From: Byssochlamys sp. IMV 00236
Lineage: Eukaryota; Ascomycota; Eurotiomycetes; Eurotiales; Thermoascaceae
Assembly (NCBI GenBank): GCA_001931875.2
Contig: MSJH02000374.1
Location: 1-10,836 of the forward strand
Direction: 5' to 3'
Length of the DNA stretch: 10,836 bases
Shown here piece after piece: positions 1-8,286 of this stretch (the first letter of the stretch is position 1; each line of letters opens with the position of its first letter). The notes beneath the pieces are model-generated. The model had not been told where the DNA came from. It searched no databases and worked only from the letters and a program-made list of their open reading frames with translations. Position numbers and translations under genes: made by a program.

Positions 1-43
<43 letters not shown>

Positions 44-428
44 AATAGTGAAAAAAGCAAAAAATAAAGGTCAATGCTAGGCGCACTACAGCTTAGGTCA
101 CAATATAAATATGCAGTCACAAATGTAGTGCATTTGCATAATCAAGCTTTATTTCTTAATAACTTCTAGGAATAAAATGAGAGATGGATATATCAAGCAT
201 TTAAAGACATAAAATGAGCAAAAGGTTGTTTATTTTAGAAAATAAAGAAAAAAGTAGCATTATAAATGTACTAGGGGGTATTATATATTACAGCAAAAAA
301 TTAAAGAGCATGCATAAATCCTATACATCATTTGTGTATATATGTATATAATATAGGGGAGGAGGAATCTGCGGATATATATATAGTATGGACAAGCAAG
401 ATATTCTTTTTTTCAGAGTGGTTACAGA
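1..428. other. AT-rich intergenic stretch with 41-base poly(A) tract
   Basis: No coding region was found here. The window opens with an uninterrupted run of 41 A, followed by AT-rich DNA with TATATA-type low complexity near 330-385. Its right part must contain the 3' UTR of the RFX gene, whose stop codon is at 429-431. The long homopolymer at the very edge could be genuine or a contig-end artefact. Confidence 0.7.
229..234 (-). terminator. candidate polyadenylation signal AATAAA for the RFX gene
   Basis: The minus strand reads AATAAA here, about 195 nt past the RFX stop codon. This is the canonical eukaryotic poly(A) signal, but hexamers like this are common by chance in such AT-rich DNA, and no cleavage site can be seen. 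Confidence 0.3.
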
Positions 429-2453
429 TCAAGAAAGATTTCCCTTGCTGGTAGAAGATGAAGGCGAAGAATATATATTTGTACGAGTAACTGATGTGGA
501 AGTTGTAGCAGTTGAGGATGATTCAGCCTGTTGGATAACTTGTTGTTGTCTCATTAATATGTAATTAGCCTGAGCAATAGTTTCTTCTACAAGATAAAGG
601 GCATAATCATCAAGAAACGAATGAATGGTATGAAATGAACCTATTGTAAAAAGAATAGTGTCAGAAAGTAACACGTTTACAAAAACAAAGCTTACTAAAA
701 CTTCTTGCATTTTGACGAGCTAAACCCTTCATGATAAGAGAAGTATAAAAGTTCCATTTTAATAGGAATTGCTTTGCTTGAGCAAGATAATGACTTGCAT
801 CATTAGAAGAAGACTAGTAAAGTGATGAGTATAGATTCAAATAATAGAAAACCCATCTTACAGGAGTAAACTTTTTCAAGTAGCTGTCAACAATGTTTGA
901 AACCCAATTCATCCAGTGATCCAGACTGATTTTGACGGTTAATAAATCATAGATCTCCTGATTTACTTTAATATAGCATGAGTCAATGAATACAATAATA
1001 TGATGTCAACTTACGAATATGCCTAATGTCTGTCGTGTTGCAATCACAGACCCATAATGTTTGATCCAATAGGCCATCAAAGTCCAACTGTTCCCAATCT
1101 TTTCTCATGGCTGATAAACACTCTGGCATGTTTAATACAGCTGTGGCTGTTTGTGCTGCATGATTTAATGAAAGATGTCTTCTAAACTTGGCTGCAAAGA
1201 TACGAGCAACTATCAACTTCTTTTTCGTAACTATTGAACAATAACATAGGAAGGGGCTATTTTTTTTTACCATCAAATTTCTTTTGATAAAAATTGATTG
1301 GAAATCGAGAGACAAAGGCGCCAATATAGTTTGATAATTCACGAGTATAAGTACGCAGGGTGATCATCATGGCTTGACTTAGAGGATAGTTCACAGTAGG
1401 AAGGAATCTTTCGATTATTGTCTAAATAAAGATATGAGCATTGTATAAGTATGAAATATGTCGCTTACATCATAAAATAAGCTATCATATCTCCAAACAG
1501 CTTCAGTTATTTCAGGTACTTCATGTATCAAGAGTTGAAAGTTTTCAGGCATACGGTCATAAAATAGGGCCATTACTTGTTGAACTTTATCAACTTGATG
1601 ATGTGTAATCAGATATAATATCTGTCTACAGTGGTTCTCATAAGCAGAAATAAAAGAATGAATGGTAGCATCCAATTCATTTGTGTGAGGATAAGAGAGG
1701 ATATTTGGTTTCATAAAAGGAGGTAATTGAATAGAAATAGATGGATCCAATATATTACTGGCAGTGGAGTGAACAGAAGAAGCAGCGCTTGGGCTTGTTG
1801 ATATATTATCTCTTGTACTGCCACTGTTGTCCTCAGTTATTGTCAAAATTTGATCACTTCTAATATATAAAAAGTCAATGATAAATACTTCATCATCATG
1901 CAGTTGCTTTACATCTGATTAGGTTCATTGCTTGCCCTAACTCTTATTCCACAGTAATGATACTTTGATTGACCTCGAACGCCCAGTCGTCTCGTCTTTA
2001 AATCAGGAAATACGACTCTAATTAACTTTCCAAACGTTGCTGAATTGACAGGTGTTAAATTACGAGCGGCACAGTGAGCCTTATAGTGCTCATACATATT
2101 TCTCCTAGGTACATTATGATCTCGCTCTTGTACATAATTGCTTCTAGCCCTTCATAAAAAGTATACAGATTAATACAGATTTTATCATATTTATAACACT
2201 CACCAGGCGGTAACATGCATATTTGCTTCTCTATCTGTCATTATAGGATCCAATATATCACTTGTATCATTATTGCTATTATTAACATTTTGCGTTGCTC
2301 TAGTGGGGTTGTTACTACTGTCAACAGCACTACTCTGTTTATCTTCCCCTATAAAGTGTTTATCAGAATATCCTTTTCTTCTTTTTATAGTAACACGCGC
2401 ATACCCTTTGAATCGTCATTGTCATTTGAGGAATGTACACTTGGTAACATCAT
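429..2453 (-). CDS. RFX: RFX-family winged-helix transcription factor (9 exons, 533 aa)
   Basis: This is a DNA-binding regulator of the RFX family; fungal members (yeast Crt1/Rfx1, fission yeast Sak1) bind X-box sites and control DNA-damage and cell-cycle genes. Exons (minus strand): 2405-2453, 2204-2348, 1913-2149, 1469-1859, 1271-1421, 1015-1209, 862-965, 696-813, 429-640, total 1602 nt. The RFX DNA-binding domain spans about residues 62-139, with the hallmark TRRLGVRGQSKYHYCGI at its end. The C-terminal half matches the conserved RFX extended and dimerisation regions: LRTYTRELSNYIGAF, the stretch FRRHLSLNHAAQTATAVL with TLWVCDC, then FLLKWNFYTSLIM and SFHTIHSFLDDYALYLVEE. The protein ends in a Ser/Thr-rich tail. 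The N-terminus before the domain is short and Asn/Asp/Ser-rich. The start is the ATGATG at 2448-2453. Intron 6 uses an AAAG acceptor, chosen because it alone keeps the family alignment in frame; intron 5 has two in-frame acceptors. Family assignment is near certain; target genes are unknown. Confidence 0.95.
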
Positions 2454-2534
2454 ATAAAGTGGCCTGATCAAGTTGAATATATCAAAAAGAGGAGGAGGGT
2501 TTTCTTTATCTCTTTTCTTTAAACCTTTTTGCTA

Positions 2535-2542
2535 TATTTATA
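2535..2542 (-). promoter_or_regulatory. TATA-like box upstream of the RFX gene
   Basis: The minus strand reads TATAAATA about 82 bp upstream of the RFX start codon, followed downstream on that strand by pyrimidine-rich DNA. Position and sequence fit a core promoter. The same segment also reads TATATAAAAA on the plus strand, so orientation rests on the neighbouring gene. Confidence 0.4.
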
Positions 2543-2560
2543 TATAAAAAGAGAGTAAAG

Positions 2561-2586
2561 AAAAAAGAAAGAAAGAAAGAGAAAGG
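2561..2586. repeat. (GAAA)n purine-strand microsatellite
   Basis: An imperfect GAAA repeat lies in the 214-bp spacer between the aminopeptidase stop and the RFX start. On the minus strand it is a CTTT tract just upstream of the TATA-like box, a common kind of promoter pyrimidine tract in fungi. The rest of the spacer shows no gene and no clear AATAAA for the aminopeptidase. Confidence 0.6.
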
Positions 2587-2667
2587 ACTCAAACCAGAAA
2601 AATAAAAAACAAGTGCGGAGTGTACATAACAATTGACAACAAGACAATAACTTGAAAAATGATGAAT

Positions 2668-4544
2668 TTAATCTATAAACACTTTGGCATCAATGTCAGG
2701 GAAGAGTTCAAAGAAGGACTTTAGTAAATTAATGCCATGTTTGACATCATCTACACCACTAATTTCCCTAATAGAATGCATACTCAATTGTGGATTGCCA
2801 ACATCTAAAAGGAGGAGAGTTAAATACACTTTTTCATTCGTTGTGTTTGCATATACTTGCCTACTGTACGTAATCCTAATTTAGCACTCAACATAGGTCC
2901 AATAGTAGAGCCACACGGAGAATCATTACGAACGACAAATTCCTATGCTCGTAATTGAGTCTCGTATTTTCGTTTATCTTTATTCGCATTACCTGTATAG
3001 GAATACTCCTTTGACGCGCTATTTCGCGTAAGATTAAACTTGTTGCTGCAGTGGTTGCATATTTCTATATTCACGCGGTTTAAACAGACATGTTCATTAG
3101 ATCACATGACAGCATACCTGATTTGCATTTATTTTGATGACAGTTCCTTTATGCATCTGAGGTCGATGATTTTCTTCATATTTCTCCCTAAATCAATAGT
3201 CAGATTAATCCACATAGATACATTTCATCTCCATTACGCATAATTAGGATGCACAGCATGTGCCATATCAGCACTAACAAGCATACTTTTGTGAATTGCC
3301 TTTTCAAGTGCAAGTTTGGTATTAACTGAAGGCTTTATCGAGGCTACTATTCTCTCTAGAGTACTAGGTAACAAGTTCGAATTGGCTCCATGGGCACTCG
3401 TACTGCCAATCTCTTCATTATCAAATAATGAAATCAGTCGAATATTCTTGTCCTCTTGAATGTTTTTGGATTCTATAAGTGCCATCAATGAACAGTAAGT
3501 CATGCCCAAGTTGTCCAATCTGGCTGAATAGATAAATTCATCATATATGCCACCCAAGGTAGCAGCTTGTGTGTCAAAAAGACAAAGCTCAAAATCATGA
3601 ATTTGATCAACTATATAAAATACATGTTTGAAAAGATATCTCTACCTTAGTGATTTCTTTTTACTTACTGTCGACATTCATCTTGTTGGATAACAGGTGC
3701 ATCAAAGCAGTATGATGTTTATCTGTCTCGTCATTTCCTTTTTTCAACTCATTCAGTGCTCTATTGTTTTCAAAAGCTATCAGTCAACAGGGATAGAGTT
3801 GTATCACAGTTTCATATTACGATTTTGCTGCGGTTGCTAAAATAGGCACCATGTGAGTTTCCTTGTTAAATTTAAACGCATCATTGACAGATCCGTCCAG
3901 ATGAATAGCTAATGTGGGAACACGTAAGATAGGCCTAAACAAAAGGATGATCTCATTTTTAGACATTGTTGTGCTCATAGGTAATCAGCTTACTTTTTGA
4001 TGTCTACAAGTGTATGTCGAAAGGATCCATCTGCTTGTTTTACCATCACTCGTCCAGCAATACCCAAATCACGATCAAACCAGGTATGCCAAATACCACC
4101 ACCATATAGTTGAACACCCACCTCCAAGTACCCTTGCTGTTCCTTTTTACTGACCGGTTTGACCTTCAGACAGGGTGAATCCGTATGTGCACCCACGATA
4201 GAAAATCCACCTTTATCTACATGATATTCTCCGCCGATAACAAAGGCAACCAGTGATGACCCATTTCGTGTGAAATAATACTTGCCCTTCTTTTTCAAGT
4301 GCCATTCATGTTTTTCACTAATCTTTTGAAACCCTGCTTTCTCTAGACGAGCAGATGCTTCATGTACAGCGTGGAAGGGCGAAGGTGAAGCGTTTAAAAA
4401 GTCAAGGAAGTCAAGCGCTTCTTTGCTTGTAGTGGAGTAGTCTACTTTATGTGTAGAACCAACGATCGTAGCTGTACTGGAAGATAGGCTGTTTGATCTC
4501 TTAAATGAACGCGAGAACTGTTTGAGTAGACTACAGCCAACCAT
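2668..4544 (-). CDS. DNPEP: Aspartyl aminopeptidase, peptidase family M18 (8 exons, 496 aa)
   Basis: This is a dinuclear-zinc aminopeptidase that removes N-terminal Asp/Glu from peptides; human DNPEP and yeast Ape4 are the family references (about 475-490 aa). Exons (minus strand): 3994-4544, 3821-3934, 3669-3760, 3238-3610, 3118-3187, 2993-3064, 2861-2942, 2668-2804, total 1491 nt. The expected active-site residues are all present: H120 in GAHTDSPCLK, D285 in ARLDNL, E318/E319 in DNEEIGS, D367 in SADMAHAVHPNY and H461 in SMHSIRE. The core starts near residue 43 (ALDFLDFLNASPSPFHAV), preceded by about 40 Ser/Arg/Lys-rich residues that resemble a mitochondrial presequence. An in-frame TAA directly precedes the ATG, which supports this start unless an upstream exon exists. 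The last intron is GC-AG. M18 enzymes form large tetrahedral dodecamers; usual location is cytosol or, via autophagy, the vacuole. The enzyme looks catalytically intact. Confidence 0.97.
2805..2860 (-). other. GC-AG intron (intron 7 of the aminopeptidase gene)
   Basis: The exon ends ...ACAGTAG and the intron starts GCAAGT, a perfect non-canonical GC donor; it ends in a pyrimidine tract and TTTTAG. Splicing here gives LRTVDVGNPQLSMHSIRE, exactly the conserved M18 C-terminal motif. GT donors nearby (ACA|GTAGGC and GGCAA|GTATAT) put the next exon in the wrong frame. The intron is 56 nt, in the range of its neighbours. Confidence 0.88.
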
Positions 4545-4749
4545 TTATCTTTAAAATAAATAGAAAACAAAATCCTGTAAAAGCAACACCAAAGAGCGGA
4601 TGAAAAAAAAGATAACAATGTGCGGACAATGAAATTCTAAAGGACGGCTTTTATTTTCCCACAAAGCCAAAAGTCAAACTCACAAATAAAAGCTTGTTAC
4701 TTTGATGTGTTTGATATGAATCATCATAACACTCTTTATCTTACAGTAG
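4545..4749. promoter_or_regulatory. Upstream region of the aminopeptidase gene
   Basis: This is the 5' flank of the minus-strand aminopeptidase. A weak TATA-like AATAAAAG lies on the minus strand at 4648-4655, about 105 bp before the start codon. A second AATAAAAG on the plus strand near 4686 could serve a plus-strand transcript covering the frame at 4750-4983, which would make this a bidirectional promoter. Both motifs are short and could be chance in AT-rich DNA. Confidence 0.35.
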
Positions 4750-4983
4750 AGCGTACATTCTACTTTGCATTCCTCTGCCGCATATGATGAGAATAAACGT
4801 ACTGACAACAATAACATAAGCATAAATAGTCACGTTGACCACCCTATCAAAAAAATATGGGATTTAAAAAACGTTTTTTTCCAAACAAAGTTTAATAAAT
4901 ATGCGTATAGAATATCTCATTACACTTTGGGCTTTGTGATCTTGGTTGCTGTAATCGTTCTTTTCTTTATTTTTTCGAATTGA
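4750..4983 (+). CDS. Possible small tail-anchored membrane protein, start unresolved
   Basis: I do not recognise this frame. It is open from 4750 to a TGA at 4981-4983 and encodes a polar, Asn/Asp/Lys-rich stretch, a basic amphipathic segment (KKIWDLKNVFFQTKFNKYAY), then a strongly hydrophobic segment GFVILVAVIVLFFIFSN that runs to the C-terminus, the layout of a tail-anchored protein. It has no in-frame ATG, and an in-frame TAG sits at 4747-4749, so it would need a 5' exon. One option joins an ATG at 4716 (exon 4716-4745) to 4792 through a 46-nt intron, giving about 73 aa, but the donor GTAGAG and acceptor GAG are weak. It could equally be a relic or a chance AT-rich frame, although the Val-rich hydrophobic run is less typical of chance. 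It lies 205 bp from the divergent aminopeptidase. Confidence 0.3.
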   Translation, partial: SVHSTLHSSAAYDENKRTDNNNISINSHVDHPIKKIWDLKNVFFQTKFNKYAYRISHYTLGFVILVAVIVLFFIFSN

Positions 4984-5435
4984 GCAATGTAAAATAATAT
5001 ACAGTAATAGTAAAAAGCCTTTTTTTTTTATCTTTATGAGTGAGAGTTGTAACAAACAAGGAAGGAGAGAAGGGTGGAAACAACCAAGTGTAATTATGAT
5101 GATCCTTTATAAATTCGTATGCTACATCAAACAATCAATTATAGAATTCTCTATTCTAAGCACCATTTTAAATTCTTACAAGTTCAATGGGGCAAAAAAC
5201 CTAAAATTCAAAGGCTTTTTCATTTTGGACGACATAAAAACTGAGTTTCTTGAAATTTACTTGTTTTGCATTAGGACTCATGACATAACCTGTCATAGGC
5301 AAACACAAGCCTGCTCCAAAATTCACCTTAATCAGGCGAAACAATATATTAATAGTTTATTAAGGTAAAAAAGGAGAAAAGAAATATAAAAAGGTACAAG
5401 TGCATTCTGCATAAATTCGAATGCTTGGTGTCCAA
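4984..5435. other. AT-rich intergenic stretch, no convincing gene
   Basis: The stretch contains a T-run near 5022-5031 and the 3' UTR of the leucine-rich-repeat gene at its right end. A plus-strand ATG frame of 110 codons (5036-5368) exists, but its composition follows the local AT-rich background, it shows no domain, and it overlaps the poly(A) signal of the opposite gene, so I do not call it. I saw no tRNA-like box A/box B pair. Confidence 0.6.
5356..5361 (-). terminator. Polyadenylation signal AATAAA for the leucine-rich-repeat gene
   Basis: The minus strand reads AATAAA 75 nt after the stop codon at 5436, a normal distance for a fungal poly(A) signal. Confidence 0.5.
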
Positions 5436-8017
5436 TCACACAGAATAATGGAAAGCGGAGTTGTCGAGGTAATCACTACCATGACTACTACCACTGCGAC
5501 CTTGAGGGATGAAGGAATATTGTTGAATGATACGAGGAGCCTGCTCTCGCTCAGTGGAGTGTATAGGTATGTGATCTAAATCGATCAGTCTTGGGCATTC
5601 TAATATGAACAGTGATCGGTACACAGCTCTCCTTGTCTTCCAATGATCGCTTAATGAATGCACAAATACTTCGTCATCAGCAACCCATTCGTTATCTAAT
5701 GTAGTTGCAATATAGGGAGAAATAGGTATCTCGTCAAGGCGATGATCATTATTTTGTATCGAGTGTGATTTAACAGCAGGTGGATTTAAAGGAAGATAAA
5801 AGTTGGTACACATTGGGTTTTGTCTGTTGTTGTGTATGCGTTAGATGAGCGTTACCTACATTCACAACATTTTTTTTTTTTTTACCTTAAATCTAAACAG
5901 GCTAGTCTCTTCATCCGCTTCACAACACCAAGCACTTCATTCAGACTTGTAAGTCGATTATCGATCAACACCAGCTTTTTAAGGTACTTTAGTTTCTTTA
6001 GCGGACGTATATCAGCAATTCTATTCATGCTTAAATACAGTGTTCCAAGGTTAGGCACTTGTTTACTAAACTGGGAAGGGAGCTCCTCTATATCTGCAGC
6101 ACATAGCTCAAGGTATTCCAATGAGTAAAAGTCAAACATTTGATGTAAGCTTTTAAAAGGACTTCCTGATAGATATAGCTTTCTTATACCACGTAAATGC
6201 TGTATATTCATTTCACTATTAAAAAAGATTAAATGTACAGAACGGAGGGAAGTATTGACATACTTACACTTTAGTCTTTCCTTGGTCTCTAAGAGAAAAT
6301 GTATCCATTCTCTTTGTGCAAGCAGCGCCCATGATTCTTTCGATTTGGTTGTCGTCTAGATAAAGTAGTCTAATATCAGGAAATAACGATATATCAAATG
6401 ATTTCAATCTGTTGTAACTAAGCTTGAGTTTGCAAAGTCGCTCCATTGGTCTATTCAAATTGACTATTTTGACATTGTTGTGATCTATATTTTATGAGTA
6501 TATGAAATAATGACGATTGCATAAAAATGATTACCTATATTCAATTCCCTTAGGTTAGTAAGAGATTCGATAGATTCAAGACGTTCGATCCTGTTGAATG
6601 ATAAATCCAAGATTTCGAGATTACTGCATTGACTATGCTGCTTTATTAGCATTGGATTTTTTTTTTTTTTTTTTTTCATAAATATACTTACTTGAAATCT
6701 TGGAATTCGTTCAGGCGATGAATATCATTTGACTTTAACGATAGACTAACGATCCCCTCTAATTTTCCAAGTGGCGAGTATGATCTGATGAAATTATGTC
6801 CAAGATCCAATACTCTTAATGATTTTAGCTCTGATAGGTTTTCCAACTGAGAAAGATAATTGTAAGATAAATTAAGTTGTTGTAATCTTGTGAGGTTATT
6901 CAAGTCAATTGAAGTAAGTCTGCATATTAAGAGTAAGTAAGCTGTATTTGTGTTCATCCTAAAAGTACCTGTTATTATTCGCATAGAGGTAACAAAGCGA
7001 ATCGGGTAAACCATGCAACTCGGTTAGTTCATTATGTGATCTATCGAAAAAAAAAAAATGAGCAAGGATATCATTGTATGATGCGAATATAACTTACACT
7101 TTGAGCTTTTCAAGATATGGGAAACACTGGCCTAGATTATTGAGTGCTGTTATTCCTTGTCTATTCAGGTTCAAAGACTTTAACTTGTAGCATTCGCTAA
7201 TCGAATAGTTCTTTTCAATCTCTAAATAGATTCCCGCCAAGAACTCTTGTTCTGCTACTCGGATACAACTTGACAACATTTCCTTAGTGACAGTCAATGG
7301 TTTGTTATGATCATTGTCATCATCATTACTATCATCCTGATGTATGTCTATAGGTGGTTGCTTATGTTCTGTTAATATGATGGCTGGTTTTCTCTTTGGG
7401 GTTTTTATAGGGCGACTACTCGATGGGCTTGGTATGGGTGAAGTAGCTGGTTTAAATGATGCAAAGGCCTGTTGTTTTTCTACGCGTTGATTGATATTGT
7501 CAGTGATCGTCTGTACAGCTGGTGCTTTTTGAAATATTTGAGTCGGATCAAACGTAAAGCCAGCCGCAGGTGGTTGTTGACGCATCATGTTTTCTTCATA
7601 TTGTTTCAAATTATGACCTTCCTTTGAATCACTAATGGCCTTTATTGGGTTTGAAAGGAAAGGAGAGGATGGACCTTTATTTATGTTTTGCCAACTTGCT
7701 TTTCTATCAGCGTCAGATTCCCTTGTTGATGGTGGATCAGAAGACATGATAAATAGTGGGAAGAAAAGTGCAGAATTTATAGGATCATCATTGTTATTTT
7801 TATACAAGGATTGATGATATATTATGGGCTCATTATTCATATCGTGATTGACATAAATAGTATCGGCTTCATTATCAGAGTGACTGTTAGCTTCTTCTTC
7901 ATCTATTACAATGTCATAATTAGGCACTTTATTAAACCGCTCAAAATTAAGTGCTAACTTTTTCTCAAATGAAGAAGAAAGCGGTGATTCTACTATTTGC
8001 CATTCTTCTGGTTGCAT
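5436..8017 (-). CDS. NUD1: Leucine-rich-repeat scaffold, Nud1/Cdc11-like (7 exons, 747 aa)
   Basis: This is probably the spindle-pole-body scaffold of the mitotic exit/septation initiation network (budding yeast Nud1, fission yeast Cdc11). Exons (minus strand): 7098-8017, 6969-7040, 6692-6919, 6535-6623, 6268-6484, 5886-6215, 5436-5823, total 2244 nt. Residues 1-275 look disordered: acidic patches (40-60 and 229-238) and a basic region with SP/TP sites (SPIPSPSSSRPIKTPKRKP, about 193-211). Residues 276-620 carry roughly a dozen 21-24-residue LRRs (e.g. LQQLNLSYNYLSQLENLSEL). The repeats end in LDLRQNPMCTNFYLP, followed by AVYRSLFILECPRLIDLD and an ER motif; this LDLR-N-P-x-FY/YR/LD ending is what I associate with the Nud1/Cdc11 family. 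The start is taken at MQPEEW, not the ATG at 8053, because the extra 12 residues are phenylalanine-rich and derive from a pyrimidine-rich leader. The LRR call is certain; the Nud1 assignment is inference, and another LRR scaffold (centriolin-type) is the alternative. Confidence 0.88.
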
Positions 8018-8283
8018 TGCAATAAAAAGAAAGAAGGAGAAAAAAAAATGCAAGGAAGAAAAAAGAAATGAAAAAATTAAGGAACAACTTTAATTTTTAC
8101 TGCTTTCAAACCTAGCCAATCATTGTATGTTGTATGCTGAAATCTTGTGTACACAAAAGTCAAGTTTAAAGCAAAAAGAACGGTATGTAGTTGGTAAATA
8201 AGCATATCAAAATGTTGTCAAATTATTTCAGTAAAGTGACTCTTTTTTTTTTATTTGTACAAATATTACTATTATTACTACTA
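8018..8283. promoter_or_regulatory. Spacer and promoter of the leucine-rich-repeat gene
   Basis: The spacer separates the stop of the coiled-coil gene from the start of the LRR gene. A CCAAT pentamer (plus strand 8116-8120, so inverted relative to the LRR gene) lies about 100 bp upstream of the LRR start, and a pyrimidine-rich tract (minus strand) leads up to the ATG. There is no clear TATA box. Confidence 0.4.
8250..8255 (-). terminator. Polyadenylation signal AATAAA for the coiled-coil/SH3BGR gene
   Basis: The minus strand reads AATAAA about 30 nt past the stop codon and is followed by an A-run. Distance and context fit a poly(A) signal, implying a very short 3' UTR. Confidence 0.5.
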
Positions 8284-8286
8284 CTA
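8266..8286 (-). repeat. Seven consecutive in-frame stop codons (TAG/TAA repeat)
   Basis: Read in the frame of the coiled-coil/SH3BGR gene, the codons after the last Leu are TAG TAG TAG TAA TAA TAG TAA, then TAT. This is a trinucleotide microsatellite that happens to be stop codons in the coding frame. Confidence 0.9.

Noticed and set aside
2215..2467. Two overlapping plus-strand frames
   Set aside because: They are antisense shadows of RFX exons 1-2, whose splicing gives a frame running into the RFX DNA-binding domain.
3040..3243. 67-codon plus-strand frame
   Set aside because: It lies opposite exons 5-6 of the aminopeptidase and has no features of its own.
5036..5368. 110-codon plus-strand ATG frame in the spacer
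   Set aside because: No recognisable domain, composition equal to the AT-rich background, and overlap with the 3' UTR and poly(A) signal of the opposite gene; most likely chance.
4545..5435. Search for a tRNA or other small RNA gene in the largest spacer
   Set aside because: No paired A-box and B-box, no cloverleaf-like arms and no T-loop consensus; only a stray TTCGAAT near 5416.
6653..6676. Long T-run within the LRR gene, considered as a frameshift or assembly break
   Set aside because: It lies entirely inside intron 3 (6624-6691); the flanking exons join in frame as an LRR.
8018..8053. Upstream ATG that would add 12 residues to the LRR protein
   Set aside because: The added residues are a Phe-rich read-through of a pyrimidine-tract leader and could mimic a signal peptide; the ATG at 8017 gives a normal start for a cytoplasmic scaffold. 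It cannot be excluded without 5' data.
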